Positions 34,019 to 48,300 of a stretch of 64,000 nucleotides of DNA are shown in pieces. Position numbers and translations under genes: made by a program. The stretch comes from Gnetum montanum (taxonomy: Eukaryota > Streptophyta > Gnetopsida > Gnetales > Gnetaceae). Numbering within the stretch: position 1 is the stretch's first letter; the number at the start of each line of letters is the position of its first letter. Under the pieces are notes generated by a model. The model ran no database searches. It saw only the letters and a list, made by a program, of their open reading frames with translations, and was not told the DNA's origin. The stretch spans positions 118,068-182,067 of the forward strand of contig MNCI01006555.1 of NCBI GenBank assembly GCA_015680685.1, given 5' to 3'.

Positions 34019-34876
34019 TGATGAGTGGCTAGGTACCCCTATACTCAACCATACGAATACAAGCGTTCACGCATGATCTTGTTGAACTCTATAGATAGGC
34101 TAGTTGTGGTATCTAGATAGTTACACATTAATCGAAGTTCACTGTCTTCCCACCTGGACTAGTATTTGCTTTTTCATGTATGGTTTAGTTCAGAGTGAGG
34201 TGTATGATGTGTTTCCTATCACTATGCTACTCCTAGGAACAATGGAAAATAACTTTTTTTTAAGCTCAGAGGGAAAGGGAGAAGAGTATCTAAGATAGCC
34301 TAAGTGCGATGAGCATCTATCCTTAATCATTCGTACACATCTTGGACCTCGTGTACTACTACTGAGATTACCAAGCGCATGTTCTAGGTACACTACTGGG
34401 ATACCAAGTAGTCACACTTAAATGCTCATGATTAAGTTGTACTGATTCTACGTGTACTAATAGGGAAATGAGGGTGGAGAAATATTAATTAAGAAAGTGA
34501 TAAATAACAATAACAGTAAGCAATTAAAACTAAAAAAATGCTAAAATGATGAAGTAATCTCGATCTATATTGCCGATCATGTGTGTGTCCAAGTACGTCA
34601 TACTCGAATAAAGGTTCCATATAATTACAATCATCACACTACGGGCATGCAATAAGGAAAGGGTTGAGAGGAATTGAAACTAACAAAAAGATCCTACTTT
34701 AACACTAACATTTCCTATGACTCTCCCATGCACCCACTTGTGTATTTATAGGCTCACGTAGGAACCACGATATCATGTACCTGATATTGCTAGTGAAATT
34801 GCGATATTGCGTACTCAATATCAAGGGTCTGATATCAAGGGTTTGATATTGAATCCTAATAAATCATGGTTCATCA
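34019..34876 (-). repeat. E: 3' LTR
   Basis: 858 bp; on the minus strand TGATGAACCATG to AGCCACTCATCA. GATATC/AATATC motifs at about 34765-34850 (minus) are followed by a TATAAATA near 34742-34750. The PPT-like run (minus: TCGTGGGGGTA) lies at 34877-34888. Confidence 0.88.
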
Positions 34877-35065
34877 TACCCCCACGATTGAATGAAAACA
34901 CGTCCTCGAGTCAAGCAAAATGAGAACAATCCCCATTAATTACACAGTGGATAGGTATGGGATTATTAACTAACTAGGAATTTATTCATGTTGTAGTGGA
35001 GGACTGCATACAAAAAAATTGGGACATGAACACAAAATTAAAAAAGTACAAAAATTTATTGGAAC

Positions 35066-37839
35066 TCATGTGGTTCTAGGTGGCAATGGTTCCTCCATGG
35101 GTTGCTTCCCCTTATCTTGTGCTCTAGTTTTTGGAATTTGATGGCTCTGAAGGAGTGCTTGGAGCTTTTCCTCTTTAGTTTGGGGGTCCTATGCTATCCA
35201 TGCTAATGCTTCAATGTTTGATGGAGTCAGCACCTCCCATGGACATGGCAGTTGTAGGAACATTTGATTTTCTTTGACATGCCATGCCGCAAACAACCAT
35301 CGTTCCTCCTCATAGGCTCTGGCTTTATCCTTGTATTCCTGGTAATCTATAAGCCATCAAGCCAAGTCTACCACAACATTTTTTTATCCATGGTAGGTGG
35401 TTTTGACCACCTCTAACTCAGAATTTGCCAGTTCTAACTTCTACAGCATCTTCTTGTGCTCTATAAATTCTATTTCATATTTTGCATAGGTGGTAGCTAC
35501 CTGCTTCTGTAGCTTTATTCTCGGGCATCCTACTGTTAACATGGCTAAATTGGCATACTATAGGTTTTTCAATTCCATGTACTCCATAAGATCTTGTATC
35601 TGTAGGTCCCAGCTTTTGAGCTCTACTTGGTGGACGAATGCATAGGTGTCCAGTATGACCTACCAATTAGCATGTTGAGCACTGAAGGTGTTAATGTGGG
35701 ACTTGGCTATATGGATATCTTTTTAAATGACTTGCTTATACATCCCCACCTAATCTTTGAAGTGCTCCTTGAGTTTCTCACATCTCTTGGCCTTATTTTT
35801 CCATGCACTTATTTCAATTACCTTCTTTTGATGAATTGCACATACCTTCTCCATTGAGAGGGTTCAATTCTCTTTGACTAAGTGATTCATGTCCTATTTG
35901 ACCCTGACTAACTATTCTCATAATTGCTAAAAATTCTCTTCGATAACATTCTTTTGTTTCTCCACAGTGGTCAACCAAAGATTATCTATGGTAAGTTGTT
36001 TATTCTCTTCTTGCAAGACCTTGAGTGCTTTGACATGTGCATATGTCTACGCTTGTGCCTTGGAAGCATCCTAATTGACCTTCTCCTTCTCCGCCACCAC
36101 TCTTTTATTGTTTGCCAATAATTTATTGAGTTTCTCCATCCTAAAAGATTCTAGCTAGTCTATAAGGATGAATTCAGATGGATCCCGTTGTGTAGCTTGC
36201 AACGTGATGAGCCTTTCTTGGAGTATTTCCAACTACACCTCTACATACTTGGTCCTAATCTCTACCATGACCAGCTTCCCTTTGGTGGAGATGAGGTTTG
36301 ATTGAGTTATTGTGACATCTTGCAGGATGTTAGACAAGGACATCATCACTTATCCTATCTGCAGCAACCTATTGAGAACATCCGCATGCTCCGCAGGAGT
36401 CATCGAGGGATTGACGAAAGTTTAAGCATCACATGCTCCTGTGAAATTCACTTGTGGTACAATAGGAACATTGAAGGACTCTTTTATGTGGTACATGACC
36501 ACTTCTGCAGCTCCTACTACATCTTGGTGCTGCATGACCATGACTGTGGCACCTTCACCTATTTCCAATTACACTTGAAAGGATGCAACATTTCCCAAGA
36601 TCTGTTGTGAGTAGTGTGTGTCCCCTCCTCCTGTTTGGATGGACACTTCATCTCGTGTGAAAACTATGGAAACCATGGGTCGTATGGCATCGTCTATGAC
36701 CTGGAAGAGATTGGCATCATCATGACTTTCCTAGTTGACCATCTCAGCGATGGCCCTGAGATGGCTCATCGACGGTCGATAATCCTGTAGCAATGGTGGC
36801 AGTTGGTCTCTCTGGCCTATGCTAGGCCTTGATTTTTACTGTTGACTAGGCCTTGTGCTTGGGAGTTGGCTAGGCCATGCAATTTGAGTTGCTGTGGGCC
36901 CCACCATCTATTCTTGTTCCTGCTGTAGTGTCTCATTAGCACTTTTCCTTGGGGTTGGTGGCTTTAGCAATTTAGCAAATGAAGCATTTTGGGCTCTTCT
37001 GGGGATGTCATTAGTGTACCCTAGAATTTTAGCGTGCTGGAATAGCTTCCTAATGAGATAAGGAAAGGGCAATGTGAATTTCCCATCTTGAATTCCTCAA
37101 ATTGCCTCAAAATCTCCTTGAGATATAAATGGGGTAGGTTGGCATTTACCTTGCCCATCAATATCACACTTCCTCTAGCCGCATATGTTGAGATTCTATT
37201 TAATCATTTCATGGGGAAGATATGATAAGTATCGATCTTGAAATGGATCTTTTCCTCGAGGGTCAACTCTCCATACACCTTGTCTTCCTTGCTGTACATC
37301 GTTTTTAACCATATTTTTCGCGCATTAGCATCAGAGCGAGTGGGCAGGTGAGCAACTTTTGGCCTTGTATTCAAAATATTCAACACTTCTAAAATGGCCT
37401 TGGTAGAGAAATCTATAGAAACACCATCAATATCAATTGTGGTGCCCTCTTCTTTATTGTGCCAAAATTGGTACATCTCTCCTAGGTACTAGGCAACATT
37501 TTCAAAAAGAGTAGGCCATAATGGGAATCCTTTGAGTTGGTCCCTAATTGCTTCAAGAGTGAATTCCGTGAAAGGTCCAAAGTTGAGTTCCATGATCATG
37601 GTCGTTGATGTGGACCTTTTATGGATCTCTTGAACACATTCTGGGCCTTATTCAGGTGCTTCAGTGGCTTCTCTTTCAGCCTGTCTTAATTGCACAATAA
37701 TAGGAGGCTCTTGATGGATGCTAAATGATTGTGCCTCCTGTTCTGCACATTCCTTGGGAGATGCCTAGCCTCTGCCTCTCCTTGGTTGTTTGGACACACC
37801 TTGAGGGGGTTCTCCTTGCTGTCCACATTTAGGGGCCAT
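35066..37839 (-). pseudogene. E: ORF2 (putative plant transposon protein-like, coiled coil)
   Basis: ATG at 37839 in the context TAG-ATG-GCCCC; stop at 35066-35068 after EEPLPPRTT; about 925 codons. The basic start (QPRRGRG) is followed by the Transposase_32-like domain, best seen at 37204-37476 (YQFWHNKEEGT, GVSIDFSTKAI). After it come Gln-rich sequence and a long coiled coil (about 35400-36300). It has the same ends and order as B (12603-15462) and D. The family is recognised by pattern only; its role in the element cycle is unknown. A few stops and shifts remain, fewer than in B. Confidence 0.68.
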
Positions 37840-39816
37840 CTACAATCACACAGGGCTGTCCATTAGTAAGGTTGCTTACAAAGTTTGATTTATACCTTAC
37901 TTCTTGCCTTTAATGAATTTGTTTCTTGTTTTGTGTGATCCATAGTTACGAAATTTTAAGAAAATGTCCCCTAAAAGTTTTGATATTGGGCCCAATTTGA
38001 TTAGGTGGTTCCAAAAATTATTTCCCCTAGTATGAGTGAAGAGATAAAGTTGATTTGGCAACATGTTTAACAATTTTTACGATCCTTTACCCTTTATGAT
38101 ATCCTTCAGGTGATGATTAATTTTGGAAAAATTGTGTGACTTGGAGTGTACCCTTCCCCCATAACTAAGTTGAACATTCCAGGTTCAAACAGGTTCAATC
38201 GAAATGGGAATTGGAGGGTTAATGAGAAAGTTATGGATGTTGGAATGAGAGGCACACAAGTTAGCAAGTTCGTGGAGAAAAAATTAAACAACTCCCCTTG
38301 CATGAACAATGTAAAATGATGTTGACATGCACAGGGGCCCATATATATATATTTTTATGGATGCGATATCGCGGACTCGATATCACGTTAGACTCAATAT
38401 CGGGCACCCGATATTGCGGTCCATTGAAAATAGGGTACTTAGTAAAATTAATGAATTTATAAATTTCCAAGGCCACAAATGAAGGATTTGAGGTTAATTG
38501 GAAAGGTGCAGGGTAACATAGACTAGACTAGAAGGCACAAAAGGTATAATGGGATGGAATTTAACAATGAAATTCATGAATAGAATGAGGAAAATGGACA
38601 TGAGATGGTGCATAGGAACATTTGAACTTAGAAGGATGATAAAGGAAAAAATAATGTTGGCAATGTGGTACTCGAAGGATAAAATGATGTGATGGTGATG
38701 TATAATGAGTGTAAATTACAAAGGTTACGCAAGTGGGTCCTCCCCAAAGTAGGTTCTAACCTATAATGACCACACTTGAAAATGTCCGTAGGCACTAAAA
38801 GGGGTAAATGTAATCCACACCAATCCCACAAAATACACACATGTAGCTACCACTGTTATGAGATATGAATTGAATGCTACACAAGATACAAGTTAAAAAT
38901 ACATGAACAACTAGATGAGGCGAATTGTAAAAGGGATTGCATAGATCAGGACATGAGGTAATTGACCCAAGGCATAATGAATCTTGAGTGTAGGACATGA
39001 TTAATGCGTCATTAGCCCATCGTTCCAAAATCAAGACCAAGTCCATTCTTCCGATCAGTGACATTACATTGTTTCATCCAATGATGGACAACCATAAGAG
39101 CACCATGAAAGCAAGGTGTACGATCACTTGGTGTTTTGTCCAAGGGAGGAGTGTTTTGGAATTGCTTGGTGGCATGTTTATTTTTTTTTCTTTGATATTT
39201 TTTTTCCTTTTCTTCTTTTAGCCACTTTGGCACTTTGTCTTTTCTAACAGTGAACCGGAGAAGCCACCAACCTTCAGGCATGGGTGCATGTCTTTCTAGT
39301 GGAACCCCTAGAATAACATTGAGTTTCTTGATTGAGTGCCTTTATTACTCTTACTCCCATTTTTTGTTAGATCTACAAGGATCTTAGTATAACCAGGCTA
39401 CATGATAGCACCTACATATGTCACCAAAGAGAATCCACAAGTCCCCTTAATGTCACACCTTGGCCATTCCTTCTTAGTCCATCAGTCTTCACTCTGGGAA
39501 TAATGAGTACAAAATTACTTTTAAGTTTTCATGTTGACCATAATATCATCATACCCAGAGTAGAACCTCTTATTAGTAGAATGGTTGGGTGGATGTGGTG
39601 AGCTCGTTGTCCAAATAATTAGTCACCTGAGACTTGATAGCATAGAACAACACCTCAATCGACAAGTCACATGAATATTTTATTTGCTGATGAGATTACC
39701 CTCAAAAAGATAAAACAACAAATAAAAAGGTAAAACAACAAATTGAAAGATGAAAAACAGGAAAACAAAAAATTGTAAAATTGAAGAAAATGAAAAATAT
39801 TTATTATTTCTGCTTG
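37840..39816 (-). other. E: spacer between gag and ORF2
   Basis: Non-coding, with the shared blocks of the superfamily (for example 38725-38750 and 39590). It contains the internal U3-like module at 38339-38422, about 500 bp upstream of the ORF2 ATG. Confidence 0.65.
38339..38422 (-). promoter_or_regulatory. E: internal U3-like module upstream of ORF2
   Basis: On the minus strand a cluster of CGATATTG, GTGATATCGAG and GCGATATCGC motifs (38422-38364) is followed by an (AT)n TATA-like run (38352-38339), about 500 bp before the ORF2 ATG. E's LTRs use the same GATATC motif before TATAAATA. A second promoter for ORF2 is inferred. Confidence 0.55.
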
Positions 39817-41507
39817 TTAGAATGGAGGATATCCCCCATGACTAAACCTTTGAGTATGGCTAGAATTAATAAATGGAAAATTTGGATCCAAGCATTTTGG
39901 AAATATTGGAGTCTAGTCATATCCAAACCATCAGGTGTCTTTTGAGGTCATGGTAGGAATATACCCAAATTGGGGTTCACACACTTGATTGTAGTAGGCA
40001 TAGAGGGGCAGATTATAAGATGTGGTCATGTGATAAGGAGCTAAGCCACTATGGCACCCATGACCGTAAGATGGTATGCAAGGATCAATATGTCTCCCTA
40101 CGTGGCTATATTCATTGGGCCACACGATTGTTGGAGTATTGATTGGTGGCCCTGATAAGGTAACATGAGGTGTTGGATTCAAGGAGAAAGATGGACCACA
40201 GTGTTGAACTTGTGTTGAGTGGGAAGATGCAGTGGTCTCAAAACTATGTTGTTCCTTTCTATGGTCATGTCTAAATAAGGGACTCCTTCAATGTTGTGGA
40301 GGATTCCCACTGTGGTTGACAGTAGCAACACAAATAACATTTGTGGGTTGATGTTGTGGTGCAAAACCTTGTGATACTATTGGTGGCGATGTAGAAGGAG
40401 GTGAAGGATGCAAATATTGAGGGTAAGGAGAAGTATAAGGAACATGAGGTCGTGATCTTGTTGGAGAGATCATGGGTTGATAGTACTTAGGAGAATGATA
40501 ATAATGTGGTGAGATAGAGGATGTTGACCCAGTTGGGGAAATAGGATGTTGAACTTGATAAGCACTTGGGTTTAGATGATATGAAGGGTGTGACTACGTT
40601 GAGGATGGCCTCCCCCACGATTGGGATTTTTTCCACTATGATTGAACACAGTATTTTTGTACAAACTCTGGATGTAACATTCTTCTCCAATACTCATGTA
40701 AATGTGACAAGGTTGGGCATTGACATTTGGGGTGATTGTACAAGCAAATGTTACATTGATATGTATGATTGGTAGTTGAGTTCTTATTCTACCGTTCTTT
40801 TTGATTGTCTAAGGGTGTTCTATCTGCTTCTTGGTTCATCATGGTTCTACCTCTAATAGTGTTGGTATATTCTCTACATTTTTCATGCATCCATTCCATC
40901 ATCTTATTGATCTTTGCCTTAATTTTATCTAGTGATTGTAGTATTGGCAAACATGATTCCATCTCCTTGAGGTGAGTTGATTTCTCTTCTTCTTGGTTAT
41001 GGACCTTTGTTAAATTGAGATTTTGGTCCCGTTGAGATTTTTCAACATTCTCCCATTTAGCCATCTCTCCTTCTTCTTTTTCTACCCTCTTAATAAGCTC
41101 TTGGAATTGGTGGGTTTGTAGTTCGTATAGTTAACCTAGGGCATACATCCCTAGGGTTTCCCTTGTTTCATTACGAAGTCCATCCATGATGTGATACATT
41201 AGCCTCTCCTCAGAGAACCCATGGCCTAGGCATTTGTTTAACAAAGAGTAGTATCTTTCTAAGGCCATGTCCAAGGTTTTCTGTTGCCCTTGTTTCCATT
41301 CTTGGATTTGTCTCCTCAAGGATGATACTCTAGCATAGGTTTGATATTGTTCAGTAAAGAGTTCTACGATTTTTGGCCATCTATGAATTGATATTGGTTT
41401 TAAGGATTTGTACCATACTTTTGCTTGGCCAACAAGTGTCATAGGAAAGAGCTTAAGTTTTTGCCACCCATTATCAATATTGTTTCATATACAGGCATCA
41501 TGGAGGG

Positions 41508-43216
41508 TGTACTGACCTAAATCGTTGGTGTAAGGCTGGAAGGAAACAGACACTGAAAGATCGTCGGGCAGACACAGCTGACCCTACCTTCACTTGAGGG
41601 CAAGCTAGAAAAAGAAATGAAGGAATAGTGCCTTGGATGGTCTGCACGCAAATCAACCAAGGACTTCCCCAAGCGTAAACTATGGCTTACGTCAGGGTTA
41701 TCGTAACTGATGTCTTAAAATGTGAACAATGCACATAAAATGTAAACAGAAATATATGCAATGTATTACAAACGGAATGTAAATAGGATCATAAATAGAA
41801 TATAAGTAGAACGTAAATAGAACGTAAACTAAATACAAAACAGAGTAAACGAAAATAATGATTGGTTGGCAAAACGAACTAAATTGTATTGCTTAGAAAA
41901 GGTGTGCACCGATCAAAGTGTAGCTACACGTGTGGATGGTAGGTTAAACGCTAACCCCAAGGTGATGTGACGTGATGATGTGATGTATGTTAGAAGTACT
42001 TGGATGTCAGGAGTCAAGTGTGCCAAGCGCCTAAGGATTGTTGGTTTGTTGTGTGTTCTTAGAATTGCCAATGTCTCCCCTTTTCCCACCCTCAGTTTAT
42101 GTGAATTGATAGGCTATTTATAGGGCTGGGCCAGCCTCGGGTTCGAAACCAAGAGTGGAATCAATGGTTGAGGGATGAGAGAAAAATGGATCAAGTGACA
42201 CGTTTCCGGTGGACAGTTGTGCATGAGTTGGATGTGTGTTGTTGGCAAGCTACGTTCTTGACCAAGTACATTGCATTTTACAACTCGTGGGTTACTCAAG
42301 CCCGTGCGAGTACATAAAATTTAGATTGTGAGAGCTTGACATACCTACAAATGAAGAAAATTTACAAAGAAAATAAAAGGGATTGACTCTGGCTCGCTTG
42401 AAACTTCTTGGTCCCTAAATCGACTACTGTAGGATGTCGATTTGAGGGGTTTCGTGGCTGCTTGAGGCGGTTCTATTTTGCAGAGCTTCCAGCGTGAATG
42501 GATGTGGCCTTTAGCATGCTCATGCTGCACTCATGCCTAGCATTTTTCCTCAGCGTGTGTATCCCAGCATCCAGTGTGCGTACGTTGCACTCACGCTCAA
42601 CGTGACCTCAAGTGTGAGTGAAGAAAACTTGCACATTTTGACTTCAAATCTTGAATTATTTTGAAGCATGTTTCTGGGTACAACTGCTACTTGACTCTGT
42701 GTGATCTAAAATCTAGGAATTTGAGCCTGGATGTGTCTAATCTTGAGGTTGAAACTTGAGGCTAATGTGTCTTGTTCTTGAGCCCTTTTTGGTAGGTCAC
42801 GCTGCACTTACGCTGTAGCGTGACCACAGCATGACTTGCAGCATCACCTGCATCGTGACCTGCAAACACCTATGAAAACTTGCAATTTTTGACTTTTGAA
42901 ACTAGAAATTTCTGGAGGTTAGAGCTAGAGGTTGTCGATGCTGAGACTAAGGATGCCCAAGGATGACCTACATGTTCGAAATCAAGTCATTCTGAGTTGG
43001 TTTGAATGTAATTTGGAGTTGTGAAAGTTAGTCACACTAGAGGTCACACTGCAGCGTGATCACAGCGTCCAGCGTGAATTGTCAGCATTCAGCATCCAGC
43101 GTGAGTTCCCAAGTTAGTGTGAATGCCATGCCTTAGCCAAATTTTGTCTTCGAAACTTCGAAAGGGCTTGAGTTGTTTCCATTTCAAAGTGCTAGGTCGA
43201 AATTAGTGGTGTTTCA
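41508..43216 (-). repeat. G: 3' LTR
   Basis: 1709 bp; on the minus strand TGAAACACCACTAAT to TTTAGGTCAGTACA. TATAAATAGCC lies near 42112-42122 (minus). The part upstream of TATA (42480-43130) holds about ten degenerate AGCGTGA motifs. The part downstream (41739-41850) holds an irregular 'gtaaatagaac' repeat. Confidence 0.93.
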
Positions 43217-43230
43217 TTGGCCCCTCTTTG
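43217..43230 (-). other. G: polypurine tract
   Basis: On the minus strand the purine-rich run AACAAAGAGGGGCCAA lies directly before the LTR start TGAAAC. It fixes the polarity of G. Confidence 0.8.
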
Positions 43231-44639
43231 TTGACGTCTGGAGAAATCCACCTGAGAGGCATCAACAAAGAAGTGTAAAATACCATGATCAAGCAAGTAC
43301 CAAGAATTATCCATCAGTCCTTGGCTGGATGTCATCGCACCGTGTCCAAAAGTACATGGGATCGGGGAAATGCAGTTTGAGATGCAAGGGGAGGGGATTG
43401 GTTGTAACTAGGGGAATCCAGGAGTTGGTCATGGGTGATAATTGCTATTGGAATTGTGGGAGAGGAATGCTCTCATGTGAACAAGGTATATCTTTGGTCC
43501 TTGTCCATAGCCAGTGTTCAGTAGACTCGGGGCCAAGACATAGGAAGTGCGTTCTTTGGATAAATGGGACTCTTAAAGAGTGTTTACGGGGCCTGTTGTA
43601 ATCAGCCAAAGCCACACGATGATGTGCCACATGATGTGTAACTGTTTTCCTAGACAATTGCCTTCTCGCCTTGGGCTTGTATGAGAAGAACTAATAGTCC
43701 ATGGTTTATGATGTTAACAGGGTCATGAAGATCTTTTTTGTACATTTTGCTGTTTGATCTTTATGTTCTTTTTCTTTTTGTTTGTTTTTTTCTTTTCCTT
43801 TGTTTTTTTTTTCTTTTTTCTTTTCCTTTTCTTTTATTTTTATTTTTTCTCTCTTTGGTCTTTTTCACAGAGCTTGCTTTTTTGTGCCGTGCTCATGTTT
43901 GAGCGTTTGCATTTTGTGTCATGCATCGTGTACTGTATTTTGCATTACCACTGCTTAGAGAATCACAGTTTGCAATAGTGTATCAAGAGCTTTGAGGATG
44001 TGTATCAATGTCTCCAGGGGTGTAATTGAATAGGGTACGAGGACATGATGGGGAAATAGGGAATGCATCGGGAGTCGGGAATGTAGTTATGAACGGATTG
44101 ATTAACTCAGTTACATGTGTCAGGAAGAATGTGATACCTTATCATCATGATGAAGTGCATCTATGTATGAACGCCTCAAGTGTGTCATCCTACAAACACA
44201 ACTTCAAGAAGAAAAGAAAACCACAAATGAAATGGTCAGCTGAGCACTTTAAATAAGGAGATGGAGTCACCACGTGCAATTTTCAAAGCAGACATAATCA
44301 TGAACAACATCATCTTCATTAGTGTCCATGAGACAAATCATGCAGCAAGTCTTTGTGGAATATGTACAGCCAATTGCAGCAACACATCTTTTCAATTCTT
44401 TGTCTGGTCGTCGATGGTGTCACCAGTTTATAGTCTTAGCGAACTATTGTGGATTAGTTTCACATTGTAACCCCTTAGACGGTGCCAGTTTAGCATCGTA
44501 GCAGATAGTGCATTGCTAGTTTATAGTCATAGCGGACTGTAAAGAGGTAAACCAGTTTATAGTCTTAGTGGACTCTAGATGCTAGTTTCACGTCATGGCG
44601 GACAGATGTGGTAGTTTAGTGTCATACCAGATAGAGCTT
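43231..44639 (-). other. G: spacer between array and PPT
   Basis: No supported gene. It contains a pyrimidine-rich run (plus strand T/C, 43760-43860), and near 44460-44640 irregular copies of 'agtttatagtcatagcgga', which are diverged relatives of the neighbouring 38-bp repeat. Confidence 0.6.
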
Positions 44640-44990
44640 TGTGGTGTCAGTTTATCATCATGACTCCAGGACTATCTGTGGTATCAGTTTTAAGTCATGA
44701 TGCCAGGACTTTTCTATAGTATTAGTTTTAAGTCATGATGCTAGGACTTTTCTGTGGTATTAGTTTTAAGTCATGATGCCAGGACTTTTCTGTGGTATCA
44801 GTTTTAAGTCATGATGTTAAGACTTTTCTATGGTGTTAGTTTTAAGTCATGATGCTAGGACTATTCTATGGTATCATTTTTAAGTCATGATGCCAGGACT
44901 TTTCTATGGTATTAGTTTTAAATCATGATGCCAAGACTTTTTTGTGGTATCAATTTTAAGTCATGATGCCAGGATTGTTCTGTGCCAGTT
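44640..44990. repeat. 38-bp tandem array in G
   Basis: About nine units built on AGTTTTAAGTCATGATGCCA. The anchor base falls at 44649, 44686, 44724, 44762, 44800, 44838, 44876, 44914 and 44952, that is 38 bp apart apart from the first step. It lies where pol would follow protease in a complete element. Confidence 0.93.
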
Positions 44991-45348
44991 TATAGTCATA
45001 GCGGACTGATGCTTACCTTGCTTGTGTAAAGTGTGATGCTGCATGCATGGTCATGCTACGTGCCTGCGAGATCTTGCGAAAATCAACTAGGAAAAAAACA
45101 ACATCAAGCGACACTTGCCATACATAGAGTTAGAATGTACGAATGAAAGAAAAGCAATGCCAAAAGTGATAGTTTTAGGCCATTCTAGGCCATATGCTAG
45201 TTTAAGGCCTTTTCGGGCCATGTGTTTTTGTAGTTTTATGTTTTTATGTTTGATTTTTTTCAAATGCAATGTGTAAACTAAGTTGATGAATGTGTAAACA
45301 AAGAAAAATGCATGATCTAAGTGAGCAGGCAAAATGTAAACGCATAGG

Positions 45349-48300
45349 CTAGCGCAATGTAAACAAAAGTAAAAAATGCATGTCAAAGGGGTAGGCAGAA
45401 GGTAGGCAAGCATCTAGCACATTTTTAGCCAAGGGAGAGTCTTGGTCATGTAGTTGCTTCCTAACTAGGCATGGATTAGGGAGCATGCAAGGTTTAGGGT
45501 CCTCTGGGAGGCTGTCAGCTTCAACCACTCGTTCGGGTGTGTTAGCCTTAAGTGTTGCATTGGTTGTCGTAGGTGTACCATTAAGAAACTCTTCTTCCAA
45601 AACTTGCGCTATGTCTATGTCATGGATAGTCGAAGAGAAAACGTTATCACCATGGATGATAACTTGACCACCTTTGTATGGAAGGTGGATTTCTTGGTGG
45701 ATGGGAGAGGAGATGACCCTTAGGTGAGCTAGCCAAGGCCTACCTTGAATCATGTTGAAACTTGGCATCTCCTCTATGATAGTGAAATCTATGCTAGTGG
45801 GGAATTTCTCTCCTGCTACAAAGGCTAAGTTGATTGTACCCTTGACTGTGACACGTGATCCATTGAAGGATTTTAGACATGTGGTTTTGGTTGGCCTGAT
45901 TTCATCTGCCAGGCCTAGCTTGTCGATGATGGAGTACAGGACTACATTCGTTGTTGCACCATCATCAACATGCACTTTGCAGATGGTGCACTGCCCAACA
46001 TGAATGCTAATGGATAGTGGAGCTGTAGTGACTTCCCCTCATTTGGGGTTGAATTTAACTGCATCATCACGAAAGGCTAAGGTTGTTGAACCCAATTCTT
46101 GTGGTGTGGGAGGTAACATTGTTGTATGGATGGATGCCTCATTTGCAGGGATGTCCTCCATAATAGGAATGGAGGCTAAGACTTGGGCCAATGCTTAGCA
46201 GTGAGCAGGTGAGGTCCTGACCAGGTCGTATAAGCTAAATGTTGTGTTCTTTTGCTTGAGCATTTTCTTTACCTAGGTTAGTGCAGCTACGAAGTCCTTT
46301 TCATTAGTGATTGTGTTGGCTTTGACTTCCTCTGTGAAGATTGAGAGACAAACCTCTCAGGAGGGGGACTTAGGCTTGGGGGTAGGGGCCCCAGTGTTCA
46401 GTTGTTTTTTGCTAGTTATGGCCTTTTCTTCAGCCATGGGAGTTGCGAGGTGCTCATTTTTCCTCTTGTGTTCCTATTTGGTGGGCCTGCCTGAGTTGCT
46501 AGTGGGGTCAACCCTTGAAAGAGGAGGGATTGAGATGTTTCCCACCATTGGGCTTTAGGTAGGTGAGGGACCATCACATTGTGGGACNGCCACCATTGGG
46601 CTTTAGGTAGGTGAGGGACCATCACATTGTGGGACCTTGATGAAAAAAGGTTTCTTAGCGGTTTTTGTTGTTGCGTCATGCCAGTTTAACGTCTTAGCAA
46701 ATGAGTCATGCCAATTTAACATCTTAGCGGATGAACGTTGTGGAGCCTTGACCACAAAGGGTGTTGTGGGTGCCTGGGGCAGCACCTTGATAACAAAGGG
46801 AGGCCTCTTGTTTGTGGAGGCTAGGGGAATCCTTGCCTTACTGGGAGGCATACTGATCAAAAAAGGTTTTTGCACAAGTTTGGGCTTGCCACCTATGCTA
46901 ATTGAGTTTATGACACAGGAGACATCATCTATGTTGGATTGACTTGCCGTGTCAATCACTAGTTGGCCTTGTTTTATCATTCCCTGTAGGTCATCTTGCA
47001 AGGCATGATAGTTTTCTGTACTATGACTAGCCATTTGATGGTAATGACAGTATTGGTCCAATTTAAAATGTTGTGGGACTGGGGGCTCATTTAGTACTGC
47101 TAAGGTGGGGTTCATTAGTAGCTCGTAGTACCTGTCATGCTTTCAGTGGGTAATCTATGATACGTGTTTTTGTTGGATTTGCCTAGCTTTCAAGAGTTGC
47201 TGCAATAGTTGAGAGGGTTGCATCGATAGTGGTGTGTACTTTGAGCAATCCTTGCATTGAAGGTTGGGCTTTGGAGTGGCCCCTGTCGATGTAGGCGAGT
47301 TGGCGCCAAAGTTGGTGGCTTTGTTAGCTAGGGCTTTAGGTTGCTTAGCTGTTGGGCCCCAGTTGGTTGCTTTTGTGATTACGGCTACCGTTGCCTCAGT
47401 TGTATTTTGCTTGCGAGTATGTCAGTTTTTGTAGGCCACATAAGCTAGGTCATTACTTGATTGCGTTACCTCCTCTATGCTTTTGATTTGTGAAAATGCT
47501 TGACTCAAAGTGTGAGCATTTAAATAATAGAGTTTTGACTTAACGAAGTCATTCACAGTGGCTTTAAAAATGGTGAGCAAGTATGTCTCAGGTATGCACT
47601 CATGGAATTCATTCAGGGTTGCACTCCATCTTTGGATGAATTTTTTCACTGGCTCTAAAGGTGCTTTTTTAATTTGAATTAAACTATCCAATGTGGCTTC
47701 AAGCTTTAGATTATACTTGAAACGGGTGACAAATTGATGTAACAAATCCTCTAGGGAGAATATGGAGTTACGGGGTAAGGCACGGTACCATTCTAAGGCT
47801 TTTCCCGTTAAGGACATAGCAAAAACTCGTAGAATTGCATGAGGCCAGGCCTGAAGCAAGAGACATTCTAGTCGAAATGTCACTAGGTGGACATTTGGAT
47901 CTCCCTCTCAATTGCACTTTGTTAGCTAAGGTAACAGGATCTCCTTTGGCAAGGTTAATGGTGGAACTGAAGGGTGGATTGGGTCATCTTGGTAGAAGTC
48001 CAACATCTTGATTTCCTCAATGTTTGTGGTTTTAAGGCACTTTACCTCTTCAGTTAATATGTGCATCATTTGCTTTATGTTTGCCCACTCTTAGGCAGTA
48101 GGCAGACCGGTGGGTTGAATGGATTATGATTGATAGTAGTTTGACTGTTGTATCATTTGTGCAAAGGGAGCCTGTTGGATTGTTGGTTGTTGTTGTGATG
48201 GAAAAACATTCAGAGATGGGATCACAGGGTGTGGTACACTGTAGAGAGTAGGTTGGTGTTGCTGGACAGCTGGTGAAACCCACTGCCTAGCCATAGGTTG

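Noticed and set aside
38339-38422. Internal GATATC block considered as a solo or truncated LTR
   Set aside because: There are no TGATGA or CATCA ends and no R/U5 sequence nearby; only the palindrome-TATA part is shared, at the same place in D.
43173-43601. 142-codon plus-strand frame across the G LTR/PPT border
   Set aside because: It crosses the LTR end and PPT in antisense to the element; no domain recognised.
43754-43978. Phe-rich frame, 74 codons
   Set aside because: It translates a T/C-rich tract inside the G spacer; composition artefact.
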